Below are positions 37,151 through 44,599 of a stretch of DNA of 64,000 bases, one piece after another. Source of the stretch: M3007 sp040397785 (lineage in GTDB: Bacteria; Bacteroidota; Bacteroidia; Chitinophagales; Saprospiraceae); the NCBI GenBank assembly GCA_040397785.1, contig JBBAVI010000011.1, forward strand, positions 1 to 64,000, written 5' to 3'. A model generated the notes under the pieces. The model saw only the letters and a list, made by a program, of their open reading frames with translations, did not search any database and was not told the DNA's origin. The translations under genes and the position numbers were made by a program. Positions within the stretch are counted from its first letter, which is position 1, and each line of letters starts with the position of its first letter.

Positions 37151-37169
37151 GAACAAATTTTGATTGTTC
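37151..37169. promoter_or_regulatory. inverted repeat in the leader of the antirepressor-like gene
   Basis: GAACAA and TTGTTC are separated by 7 nt, a perfect 6-bp dyad, 16-34 nt upstream of the ATG at 37135 and downstream of the promoter. It could be an operator, possibly autoregulatory; not tested. Confidence 0.35.
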
Positions 37170-37200
37170 CTTTGAGAAGAAGTTTGTTTTAAATGCGATA

Positions 37201-37232
37201 CAAAAATAAACAAGTTGTGTTTAAAAAACAAA
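37201..37232 (-). promoter_or_regulatory. strong promoter of the antirepressor-like gene
   Basis: On the minus strand TTTG, a 20-nt spacer, then TATTTTTG: both boxes match the Bacteroidota consensus. The start codon is 66 nt downstream. Confidence 0.7.
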
Positions 37233-37612
37233 TAGTTTGACATAATATTTTTGTTATTTTTTAAATTATTTTCATAAAGTGCTGATAGTCAGCATTATGT
37301 ATTTATATGTTTTTTTAGAAAAATTTTATAAAACATTGTGAAACATCCTTTTGGATAAAATAATAACGTGCAACGGATAAAAAAACTGCGGTAAGTTCGC
37401 CCGATGACCGAACAATTTGGGCCTGTGCTTGTTATCTGCTCCTGACAAATGTGTGTCTTTTCCGGTAATTTGTATTACCTCTGCATGCTTTTTTGTCGGG
37501 CATTCCACAAGCCTGCTATGCTCAACAGGTATTGAATTGAATGGATTTATAATCTTATCGCCGACCAAGTATTGATTTTGGCACCCGTAACACCACAATA
37601 CAGGTGCAGGTT

Positions 37613-37632
37613 TCTAAACGAAATCGTTTAGA
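37613..37632. promoter_or_regulatory. inverted repeat before the HMG-CoA synthase promoter
   Basis: TCTAAACG-aaat-CGTTTAGA is a perfect 8-bp dyad ending 8 nt before the -7 box at 37641. It covers the -33 position, where a repressor would block RNA polymerase, or an activator could replace the missing TTTG. Confidence 0.5.
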
Positions 37633-37640
37633 GCGTTTCA

Positions 37641-37648
37641 TAAATTTG
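37641..37648 (+). promoter_or_regulatory. -7 element of the HMG-CoA synthase gene
   Basis: TAAATTTG matches TAnnTTTG and lies 16 nt before the ATG at 37664, giving a very short leader. The -33 TTTG is absent; the palindrome at 37613-37632 is in its place. Confidence 0.5.
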
Positions 37649-37663
37649 TAGCACTACCATCAC

Positions 37664-39055
37664 ATGGCCAAACGCTTGCTCCCTGTCGGAATCGACGACA
37701 TGGCATTTTACGTGCCGAAACTCTATCTGGACATACGTGCGCTTGCAGAAAAGCGCAATATTCCTTACGAAAAATTGTCATTAGGGCTAGGATTGCACAA
37801 AATGGCCCTGCCGGATGTGCACGAAGATGCGGCAACCATGGCCGCCGAAGCCATTTCCGAATTGATTGATCGGAACCAACTCGACCCAAACCGCATCGGA
37901 CGTATTTATTTAGGTACAGAAAGTGCGCTGGATATGTCCAAACCTACCGGTACTTATGCGGTGGAGATGCTGCAAAACCGTTACGCAACGCAATTTGGCA
38001 CCCACTGTTTTCGGCATTGCGACGTGCTGGATATGACCTTTGCCTGTATTGGCGCGGTCGATGCGTTGCTGAGTACCTTAGATTGGGTGGCAACCGACCC
38101 GGATAATATTGGCATTGTGGTCGCTAGCGATATTGCTAAATACGAGCTCGACTCCACTGGTGAATACACCCAAGGGGCCGGGGCGGTTGCGATGTTGATT
38201 CGCTGGAATCCAAGACTGCTGGTCATTCGTCGCCTGATTGGTATTGCGATGGAAAGTGTACATGATTTTTACAAACCGCGTAGGGAGCGTTTTTCAGAAA
38301 CCCCCGTTTTTGACGGCCAGTTTTCGAATAATTGCTACCAAAATCGGATGCAAGAGGCGCTCGACGATTTTCGGAAGCGCGCTTTGGCTGTTGGACTTTT
38401 CAAAAACGAACAATACCAGGCACTTTCAGAACGCTGGAGTAAAATGATTTTTCACCTGCCGTACGCTTTTCATGCCAAACGAATCTATATTGAGCGCTTC
38501 ATAGCAGAGCGCCAGGCCAAAGGTGTTTGGCAAGCCGATCTATTGCGTTTGGGATTGCAAGTGCCCGAACAGGCCCAATTTGGCGACGCAAAAGCGTACG
38601 AAAAGGCCCGCAATGGTTTTCTGAAAGCGGTGAGTGAATCTGTCCTGTATCAGCGTTTTGTACAAGAAAAACTCGAACAAGCACAACGCGCCAGCCAGGA
38701 AACAGGCAACCTTTATACGGCTTCAATCTTTCTGGCCTTAATGAGTGCGCTGGAATTGAGCCAAACTGCAGGGCAGGAACTACAAGGTAAGCGCATCGGC
38801 TTTGTGGCCTACGGAAGCGGATCCAAAGCCAAGGTGTTTGAAGCAATTGTCCAGCCTGACTGGCATCTGATGGCAACTAATTTTAACGTTTTTAAAAAAA
38901 TTGAAAGTCGCGAGGCGATCGATTATAATCAATACGAATCTTTGCACCAGGGCACACAAAATGACTCTATTCATCCAGAAACAGGCCGTTGGGGCCTCGC
39001 ATCTATCGGAAATGAAGGGGTTACGCTGGGTGCACGATATTACAAGACGTTGTAA
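37664..39055 (+). CDS. mvaS: hydroxymethylglutaryl-CoA synthase
   Basis: A 463-residue protein starting MAKRLLPVGIDDMAFYVPKL. The nucleophile Cys128 lies in DMTFACIGAVDAL, and the histidine of the condensation site in MIFHLPYAFHAKRIY; the C terminus ends GNEGVTLGARYYKTL. It condenses acetyl-CoA with acetoacetyl-CoA to HMG-CoA, the first committed precursor of the mevalonate pathway to isoprenoids. Similar enzymes also add beta-branches in polyketide pathways, but no such genes are here. Slightly longer than typical bacterial MvaS (about 390 residues), which resembles eukaryotic-type forms. No other mevalonate gene is in the window. Confidence 0.88.
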   Translation: MAKRLLPVGIDDMAFYVPKLYLDIRALAEKRNIPYEKLSLGLGLHKMALPDVHEDAATMAAEAISELIDRNQLDPNRIGRIYLGTESALDMSKPTGTYAVEMLQNRYATQFGTHCFRHCDVLDMTFACIGAVDALLSTLDWVATDPDNIGIVVASDIAKYELDSTGEYTQGAGAVAMLIRWNPRLLVIRRLIGIAMESVHDFYKPRRERFSETPVFDGQFSNNCYQNRMQEALDDFRKRALAVGLFKNEQYQALSERWSKMIFHLPYAFHAKRIYIERFIAERQAKGVWQADLLRLGLQVPEQAQFGDAKAYEKARNGFLKAVSESVLYQRFVQEKLEQAQRASQETGNLYTASIFLALMSALELSQTAGQELQGKRIGFVAYGSGSKAKVFEAIVQPDWHLMATNFNVFKKIESREAIDYNQYESLHQGTQNDSIHPETGRWGLASIGNEGVTLGARYYKTL

Positions 39056-39086
39056 AAAAACGGGAAACCCCTGTTTTTATCGCATT

Positions 39087-39120
39087 AAACATATCTTTTA
39101 TATCAAGATATACGTTTTTT
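39087..39120 (+). terminator. probable terminator after the HMG-CoA synthase gene
   Basis: AAAC-ATATCTT and AAGATAT-ac-GTTT pair with a 7-nt loop and a 2-nt bulge, then a run of T (GTTTTTTGG). An alternative perfect palindrome, TATATC-aa-GATATA, uses 39099-39112, so the element might instead be an operator for the small gene at 39168. Confidence 0.45.
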
Positions 39121-39167
39121 GGTATCAAAATTGCTTATTATAAATCCTACCAAAAATTTCGATCAAA

Positions 39168-39338
39168 ATGACTAATCAAGCACAACAAAAAGTAAATAAA
39201 AACGCAACCTTTTGGCTCGTTTTAAGTCTTCATATTGGCTTGGGTGCCGGATTGTATTATTACGTCCATGCGCCCGCACAGCCAACTATTTCCAAAGCAG
39301 CATACAACACAACTACCGCAAAACCGATTCTTCCATAA
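39168..39338 (+). CDS. 56-residue single-pass membrane protein
   Basis: An open frame of 56 codons starts MTNQAQQKVNKNATFWLVLS. Basic and polar residues precede one membrane helix (about 14-31, including LHIGLGAGLYYY), then a Pro/Thr/Lys tail (HAPAQPTISKAAYNTTTAKP). It ends 14 nt before the first thioredoxin-like gene on the same strand, so it is probably co-transcribed with it. Function unknown; the hydrophobic segment and short polar ends support a real gene. Confidence 0.6.
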   Translation: MTNQAQQKVNKNATFWLVLSLHIGLGAGLYYYVHAPAQPTISKAAYNTTTAKPILP

Positions 39339-39352
39339 TTTTTTGCCCAACC

Positions 39353-40519
39353 ATGAAGCGCAACTTTGTAACACTTTTTCTTTCTATCATATGCATCGCT
39401 GGATTGAGCGCGCAAGGCATCGAGTTTTTTCACGGCAAATGGAGTGAAGCACTCGAAAAAGCAAAAGCGGAAGACAAATTAATTTTTGTGGATGCTTATG
39501 CCGCTTGGTGTGGCCCTTGCAAACGAATGTCTAGTCAGGTTTTCCCAGATCCGAAATCGGGCGCGTTTTACAATACCAGTTTTATATGCTTAAAGATTGA
39601 CATGGAGAAGCCGGAAAACGCGGACTTTGCCGATAAATACCCGGTAGGTTCTTACCCGACCTTGTTATTTATTGATAGGGATGGTAAAATTGTCCTGAAA
39701 GAAGTCGGCTATCGTGATGTAGATCCATTTTTGGCACTCGGTAAAAAAGCGCTCGGTAAAAATACGAATTCGGCTGATTATGAAAAAATGTACAGTGAAG
39801 GCAATCGTGATCCGCAGTTTTTGTACAAATATGTAGGTGTATTGAACCGCTTGGGCAACCCATCGCTCAAAATTACCAACGAATACCTGGCTACGCAAAC
39901 CGACCTTAACAGCGATTTCAACCTGCGTTTCATCCTCGAAGGCGCTACGGAAGCCGATAGTCGCGTGTTTGATCTCTTGCTCAAAAACAAGGATAAAATA
40001 GCGGCACTTGCCGGACCGGATGCCGTCAAAAGCAAAATAGAACTTGCTTGTAAAAATACGGTTAAAAAAGCCATCAGTTTTAAAGACGAGGCCTTGTTGA
40101 AGGAAGCCAAAAACAAAATGAAAGCGGGCAGCCCAGATCGCGCCACGGCATTTGGCTATGAATCGGATTTGGCATTCTACACCGCTACAAAGGATGTGAA
40201 ACAATACCTGAAAGTGGCTGGAAGTTACCAAAAAGCGGTCATTAAAAGCAATGCATCTTTGCAACATGAATTTGTAATAAGTATGCTGCGTGCCTTTCCG
40301 GAAGACGTAAAAGTGTTGGAATCTGCGGAGAAAATGGCAAAATCGGCTGCCGAAAATGGAGGTTTGCCGGAGTATTACATGACCCTTGCCGGTATTTACA
40401 AAATACAGGGAAACAAGTTGAAGGCCAAAACAACTGCTCAAAAAGCCATTGAATTGATTGGTGACAAGGATAATGGGATGAAAGCGCGCATCGAATACTT
40501 TTTGAATGCACTAGGATAA
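39353..40519 (+). CDS. secreted thioredoxin-fold protein, tandem copy 1
   Basis: The ATG at 39353 gives a signal peptide (MKRNFVTLFLSIICIAGLSAQ) and 388 residues. The thioredoxin domain (about 30-130) has GIEFFHGKWSEALEKAK, active site WCGPCK and cis-proline loop SYPTLLFID. The C-terminal 250 residues are helical with TPR-like spacing (LPEYYMTLAGIYKIQGNKLK). Possible roles are disulphide reduction or chaperoning in the periplasm; the substrate is unknown. The neighbour at 40546 has the same layout, so the two arose by duplication. Confidence 0.85.
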   Translation: MKRNFVTLFLSIICIAGLSAQGIEFFHGKWSEALEKAKAEDKLIFVDAYAAWCGPCKRMSSQVFPDPKSGAFYNTSFICLKIDMEKPENADFADKYPVGSYPTLLFIDRDGKIVLKEVGYRDVDPFLALGKKALGKNTNSADYEKMYSEGNRDPQFLYKYVGVLNRLGNPSLKITNEYLATQTDLNSDFNLRFILEGATEADSRVFDLLLKNKDKIAALAGPDAVKSKIELACKNTVKKAISFKDEALLKEAKNKMKAGSPDRATAFGYESDLAFYTATKDVKQYLKVAGSYQKAVIKSNASLQHEFVISMLRAFPEDVKVLESAEKMAKSAAENGGLPEYYMTLAGIYKIQGNKLKAKTTAQKAIELIGDKDNGMKARIEYFLNALG

Positions 40520-40545
40520 ATTTCGCCCTTTTATATTGCTGCGAT

Positions 40546-41697
40546 ATGCAACGTTATTCAGTTCTATTTGCGGTTATGTTACTTCCTTTTTGGTTGCATG
40601 CACAAGGTGTTGACTTTGAGCATTTGTCGTGGGGAGATGCCATGGCTAAAGCCAGGAAGGAACACAAAATGGTTTTTTTGGATGCCTACACCCTTTGGTG
40701 TGGTCCTTGTAAATTGATGGTGAGTAATGTTTTCCCTGATTCGAGCGTCGGTGCTTTTTTTAATAGCCATTTTGTAAATTTAAAAATGGATATGGAGCAT
40801 GGCGATGGGATTGTGTTGGCAAAAAAATACGGTATTGCGATCTTTCCAACCTTGCTTTTTTTCGATGATGCTGGTAATGTGCAGCACCGGGCGCCGGGTT
40901 TTCATGGCGTACAAGACTTAATCAGTTTGGCCAAAGCAGCCACCAATTTGCAAAATAATATGGCTGCCCTTGAAAAACGGTATGCCCTTGGCGAACGCAC
41001 CCCGGAATTTCTGCAAAAACTGACAGCGCTAAAGTCTGCTGCACTCGATCCAGATGTTCATAAAGTTGCGCAGGCTTACCTGCAAACCCAGGACAATTAC
41101 GATACGCCAACCAACATGCGGTTTATCATGCAATACGCAGATGATCCGTTTTCGGATGCCTTTTATTACCTTATCCACCACCGCGCAAAATTTGATTCCG
41201 TGTACACCAAGGCAACCGTTAAAGACCGCCTGGATCAGATTTTTGAAAATTACCTGCAAGCACATCCAAAATTGCAATTGGGCGAGGTGCAACGGTTGTA
41301 TGGCACCGTTTATCCCGAACAAGGTGAATTGCTTGCCTCCTCCTATCGCATCACCTATTACCGGAAACGCGAAGATTTGGAACGTTTCGTTTTGTCGGCG
41401 GTAGATCATTACGCCCGTTTCCCTTGCGATGAGCCTGATGAACTGGTTGAAATTTCTAAAATATTTAGTGAAGAAGTAGCCGATCCAGCCATGTTAAAGC
41501 AGGCGCTCGAATGGGTGAAAAGTGCAATCAAGATACAAGAACACTATTACGCCTACGAAACACAAGCGAATCTTTACGCCAAATTGGATCAGAAAAAAGC
41601 CGCCATCAAATCGGCTAAACGCGCCATCGAATTGGCCGAACAAAACGATGAGGAAGCCTTGGAGGCCAAAGCGCTCCTCGAAATATTGGAGCAATAA
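40546..41697 (+). CDS. secreted thioredoxin-fold protein, tandem copy 2
   Basis: A 383-residue paralogue of the gene just upstream, 26 nt after it. Signal peptide MQRYSVLFAVMLLPFWLHAQ, then GVDFEHLSWGDAMAKARKEH, active site WCGPCK and cis-proline IFPTLLFFD. The helical C-terminal half ends with a TPR-like repeat (YYAYETQANLYAKLDQKKAA). The two copies have clearly diverged outside the thioredoxin domain, so they probably serve different partners. Confidence 0.85.
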   Translation: MQRYSVLFAVMLLPFWLHAQGVDFEHLSWGDAMAKARKEHKMVFLDAYTLWCGPCKLMVSNVFPDSSVGAFFNSHFVNLKMDMEHGDGIVLAKKYGIAIFPTLLFFDDAGNVQHRAPGFHGVQDLISLAKAATNLQNNMAALEKRYALGERTPEFLQKLTALKSAALDPDVHKVAQAYLQTQDNYDTPTNMRFIMQYADDPFSDAFYYLIHHRAKFDSVYTKATVKDRLDQIFENYLQAHPKLQLGEVQRLYGTVYPEQGELLASSYRITYYRKREDLERFVLSAVDHYARFPCDEPDELVEISKIFSEEVADPAMLKQALEWVKSAIKIQEHYYAYETQANLYAKLDQKKAAIKSAKRAIELAEQNDEEALEAKALLEILEQ

Positions 41698-41721
41698 AGC
41701 CAATCCCATCCCGGCGCTGCC

Positions 41722-41729
41722 TATATTTG
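41722..41729 (+). promoter_or_regulatory. -7 element before fur-like gene
   Basis: TATATTTG matches TAnnTTTG, 20 nt before the ATG at 41749. No TTTG at the -33 distance; an activator or an extended -7 form may be needed. Confidence 0.4.
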
Positions 41730-41748
41730 CTCCCACAAGCACATCCTT

Positions 41749-42273
41749 ATGACCGCTCAACGCAACGAAGAAGACATTATCCGGCAGGTTTTAAATATTT
41801 TTTCGGCTCATCTGGAAAAAAGCGGTTTCCGCAAAACCCCCGAACGGTTTGCCATTTTAGAAGAAATATACAAGCGAACCGACCATTTTGATGCCGAGGC
41901 TTTGTATATCCACATGAAAAACAGGAGTTACCGCGTCAGCCGCGCAACCGTGTACAATACCCTGGAGCTATTGGTATCTTGTGATTTGGTAAAAAAACAT
42001 CAATTTGGGAAAAACCTTGCCCAGTATGAAAAATCATATGGCTTTAAGCAGCACGACCACGTCATCTGTGCCAATTGTGGCAAGGTGGTAGAGTTTTGCG
42101 ACCCGCGGGTGCAGCAGATTAAAGATATGGTGGGCGATTTATTAAACTTTAAAATCACCCACCATTCCCTGAATCTGTATGGTATTTGTGGAAATTGCCA
42201 GAAAGAAATCGAATTCGGTATCGTACGCACCCACCCTAAAGCCGTAGAAGACGAGCCAGGCTGGGGCGATTAA
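41749..42273 (+). CDS. fur: Fur-family metal-responsive regulator
   Basis: A 174-residue protein with the winged-helix DNA-binding domain (about 15-95: GFRKTPERFAILEEIYKRTD, then VSRATVYNTLELLVSCDLV) and a dimerisation domain holding a structural zinc site with two CxxC pairs (HVICANCGKVVEF and YGICGNCQKEI). HDHVICANC is the usual Fur/PerR/Zur hallmark. The metal sensed (iron, zinc or peroxide) cannot be told from the sequence alone. Convergent with pyk, 8 nt between the stops. Confidence 0.92.
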   Translation: MTAQRNEEDIIRQVLNIFSAHLEKSGFRKTPERFAILEEIYKRTDHFDAEALYIHMKNRSYRVSRATVYNTLELLVSCDLVKKHQFGKNLAQYEKSYGFKQHDHVICANCGKVVEFCDPRVQQIKDMVGDLLNFKITHHSLNLYGICGNCQKEIEFGIVRTHPKAVEDEPGWGD

Positions 42274-42281
42274 TCCGATTT

Positions 42282-43769
42282 TTAAACAATTTCTGTTACT
42301 TTCAACATGTTTGTACGGTGCCGTTGGTGCAAAGGCATGGAGCCCGTATTGATTACGGTATCACCCACTTCAACATAGCCTGTGGCTTTCAAAATAGCCA
42401 CAGAATCGTCAATGGTTTCATCGGTTGTGGTGAATCGGTCATAGTAGAAACACTGTACGCCCCAAAGCAGGTTCATGGTATTCAACATGTGCATTTGGTC
42501 GCTAAAGATAAAGATAGCCGCCTTTGGACGGAAACTGCTCACTTTAAATGCAGTATAACCAGAAGTGGTCATGCCAATAATTCCTTTTGCGCCAATTTCT
42601 TCCGCTACGCGACAAGCATTAAAACACACCACATCCGAATGGAAAATACGTGATTTTTCAACGGCACGTGGGCGTTTGCCTTCAATTTGTGGCCAATAAC
42701 ACTTTTCCGCTTCGGCAATAATTTTGGTCATGTAATCAATCACGAGTGCCGGGTGGTCCCCCACAGAGGTTTCACCGCTCAGCATTACCGCATCAGCGCC
42801 ATCTAGTACCGCATTGGCAACGTCGGTTACTTCAGCACGGGTGGGCGACGGATTTTTGATCATGCTATCCATCATTTGTGTGGCAACAATCACCGGGCGG
42901 GCATATTGCATACAAATTTGAATAATTTCTTTTTGCGTCATAGGCAGGCGTTCAATCGGCATTTCTACGCCTAAGTCGCCACGCGCCACCATAATTCCAT
43001 TGCTGGCCTTTACAATTTCGCGGATATTGCGAATCGCCTCCGGCTTTTCAATTTTGGAAAGTAACTTGGCAGGGTGTCCTTTTGCTTCCACGCGCACGCG
43101 CAAATCTTCAATATCTTCAGCACGGCGTACAAAAGACAAGGCGATCCAGTTGACAGGCTGGGTCAGGATAAATTCCAAATCCTCCAGGTCTTTTTCAGTC
43201 AGGGAAGGCTGTTTGATGTTAGTATCAGGCAGGTTTACACCTTTATTGCTGCTTAAAATGCCACCAAACAGCGTTTTAAGTTTTACGGTGTCTTTTTTGT
43301 TGGTTTCAAGCACCTCAAACACCAGCTTGCCATCGTCCATCATAATCCGTTCACCCGCTTCACAGTCTTCAGCAAACTCCTTGTAAGACATGTAAATATG
43401 CTCCATGGTGCCTTCGCAGTCATAGTTAACGATGGTGATCACATCGCCTGCTTCCAGTTTCAGGGCATTGTCTTTAATTTTACCAACCCGCAGTTTTGGG
43501 CCTTGTAAATCGGCCAGGATGCTGATATGCGTTTGATATTGGTTATTAATGGCCTGCACATGTTCGATCACCTTGAGGTGGTCGGCGTGCGAGCCGTGGC
43601 TGAAATTGAGTCGAAAAACATCTACTCCAGCTTTAACAAGTTCTAACAGTTTGTCATAACTGCTACAAGCCGGGCCGACGGTGGCCACGATCTTGGTGTT
43701 TTGTGATCCGTCTTTGCGCATTGAACTCGTATTTTTGTCCGCCAAAGAAACAGCTTCCATTTTTGTCAT
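42282..43769 (-). CDS. pyk: pyruvate kinase
   Basis: A 495-residue enzyme. Near the N terminus NTKIVATVGPACSSYDKLLE and FRLNFSHGSHADH are the PEP-site segments; SKIEKPEAIRNI supplies the catalytic Lys and metal-binding Glu, and MVARGDLGVEMPIERLP follows. A C-terminal allosteric domain is present in reduced form. It makes pyruvate and ATP from phosphoenolpyruvate and ADP. The start MTKMEAVSLADKN gives a 20-residue extension relative to common forms; a later Met (residue 17) is an alternative. Confidence 0.96.
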   Translation of the reverse strand: MTKMEAVSLADKNTSSMRKDGSQNTKIVATVGPACSSYDKLLELVKAGVDVFRLNFSHGSHADHLKVIEHVQAINNQYQTHISILADLQGPKLRVGKIKDNALKLEAGDVITIVNYDCEGTMEHIYMSYKEFAEDCEAGERIMMDDGKLVFEVLETNKKDTVKLKTLFGGILSSNKGVNLPDTNIKQPSLTEKDLEDLEFILTQPVNWIALSFVRRAEDIEDLRVRVEAKGHPAKLLSKIEKPEAIRNIREIVKASNGIMVARGDLGVEMPIERLPMTQKEIIQICMQYARPVIVATQMMDSMIKNPSPTRAEVTDVANAVLDGADAVMLSGETSVGDHPALVIDYMTKIIAEAEKCYWPQIEGKRPRAVEKSRIFHSDVVCFNACRVAEEIGAKGIIGMTTSGYTAFKVSSFRPKAAIFIFSDQMHMLNTMNLLWGVQCFYYDRFTTTDETIDDSVAILKATGYVEVGDTVINTGSMPLHQRHRTNMLKVTEIV

Positions 43770-44162
43770 CCCAATTTTTTTAATAGTGTACTATTTACAA
43801 TAAGAATTCGCAACAAAAGTAGTTAAAAGTAAAGCAGTATTTGCATGGCAGTCATCGGCTTTAAGAATAATTAATATCAAGTGTCTTGGATTTGTCAAAA
43901 CATATGTTGGGCAACCATGGCAAAATACCAATCTGGCTAAAAAAAGCAGGCATGGCGGTCCATCGAAACTGCCTTGTAGGCCCAGATTTATGCGTTTTTT
44001 TAAAAAAAAATAAAATCTTCAAATCCTATTGGATCAGGGGCTATTTTGCCTTTTTAGGATGTAAATAAAAATTTCATTGGGAAAAACTTTTTTTTGGTCG
44101 GCAATCACCGTTTCTTTGCCGCTCGAAAAATTGACTTTTTTTCACTAAAAGTTCAGAAAAAC
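43770..44162. other. intergenic region between pyk and acpP
   Basis: This 393-bp gap holds the promoter of pyk (minus strand, -7 box at 43814-43821) and the promoter of acpP on the plus strand. For acpP only a weak box TTTCTTTG (44129-44136 area) was seen. A 60-codon frame at 43886-44068 from TTG lacks gene-like features. Runs of T and A are frequent. Confidence 0.5.
43814..43821 (-). promoter_or_regulatory. -7 element of pyk
   Basis: On the minus strand TACTTTTG matches TAnnTTTG, 44 nt upstream of the pyk ATG. No TTTG at the -33 distance. Confidence 0.4.
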
Positions 44163-44402
44163 ATGGCAGACGTAGCCGCACGCGTAAAAAAAATTATTGT
44201 TGACAAACTAGGTGTTGACGAAAAGGAAGTTGTAGCAGAAGCAAATTTCATTCAGGACCTGGGTGCTGACTCGCTTGATACGGTTGAGTTGATCATGGAA
44301 TTCGAAAAAGAATTCGATGTCGCTATCCCGGATGAGCAAGCCGAAAAAATCCAAACTGTTGGACAGGCTGTTGCGTACCTCGAAGGTCAGGTGAATGCCT
44401 GA
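44163..44402 (+). CDS. acpP: acyl carrier protein
   Basis: The ATG at 44163 gives 79 residues; the open frame upstream is not part of the gene. Ser37 in GADSLDTVELIMEFE carries the phosphopantetheine arm. It holds growing acyl chains in fatty acid synthesis. It heads the acpP-fabF-rnc group, separated from fabF by a 198-bp gap with a large hairpin. Confidence 0.98.
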   Translation: MADVAARVKKIIVDKLGVDEKEVVAEANFIQDLGADSLDTVELIMEFEKEFDVAIPDEQAEKIQTVGQAVAYLEGQVNA

Positions 44403-44444
44403 TAAAAAGCCTCCGGCCCACCTGATACCCGGTTTTAGTTTGCT

Positions 44445-44479
44445 GAAAGGTTCAAGGCGTGCAACGTCTTGAACCTTTC
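44445..44479. terminator. 16-bp hairpin between acpP and fabF
   Basis: GAAAGGTTCAAGGCGT and ACGTCTTGAACCTTTC pair over 16 bp (one G-T) around a 3-nt loop. The 3' side is followed by GTTGTTTC, a poor T-run, so it may be a partial terminator, an RNA stabiliser or a processing site that keeps ACP more abundant than FabF. Confidence 0.6.
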
Positions 44480-44539
44480 GTTGTTTCATCTGTCTCTAAT
44501 TTGCTGTACAAGCGCTAACATGATTTTGTGTGAACCTTG

Positions 44540-44547
44540 TACATTTG
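44540..44547 (+). promoter_or_regulatory. -7 element before fabF
   Basis: TACATTTG matches TAnnTTTG, 53 nt before the fabF ATG, downstream of the acpP hairpin. The -33 box is not clear. It would give fabF-rnc their own promoter. Confidence 0.4.
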
Positions 44548-44599
44548 TCTATTGAAACTCCAAAAGCCCTCTGTTCAATCAAACAACCTAACTATTTGC

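Larger units (their letters stand above)
37136..37663. other. AT-rich intergenic region with regulatory signals
   Basis: The left part (37151-37232) holds a dyad and a promoter for the antirepressor-like gene. The middle (about 37233-37330) is very AT-rich. A 90-codon open frame on the minus strand (37326-37598, CYGCQNQYLVGDKIINPFNS near its start) has no recognisable domain and may be a decayed gene. The right end holds the dyad and promoter of the HMG-CoA synthase gene. Confidence 0.5.

Noticed and set aside
37326..37598. 90-codon minus-strand frame in the AT-rich gap
   Set aside because: No domain, no promoter or clear ribosome site; kept only as a possible decayed gene in the intergenic entry.
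43886..44068. 60-codon frame from TTG before acpP
   Set aside because: No coding bias or motif, start is TTG, and it lies in the promoter region of acpP.
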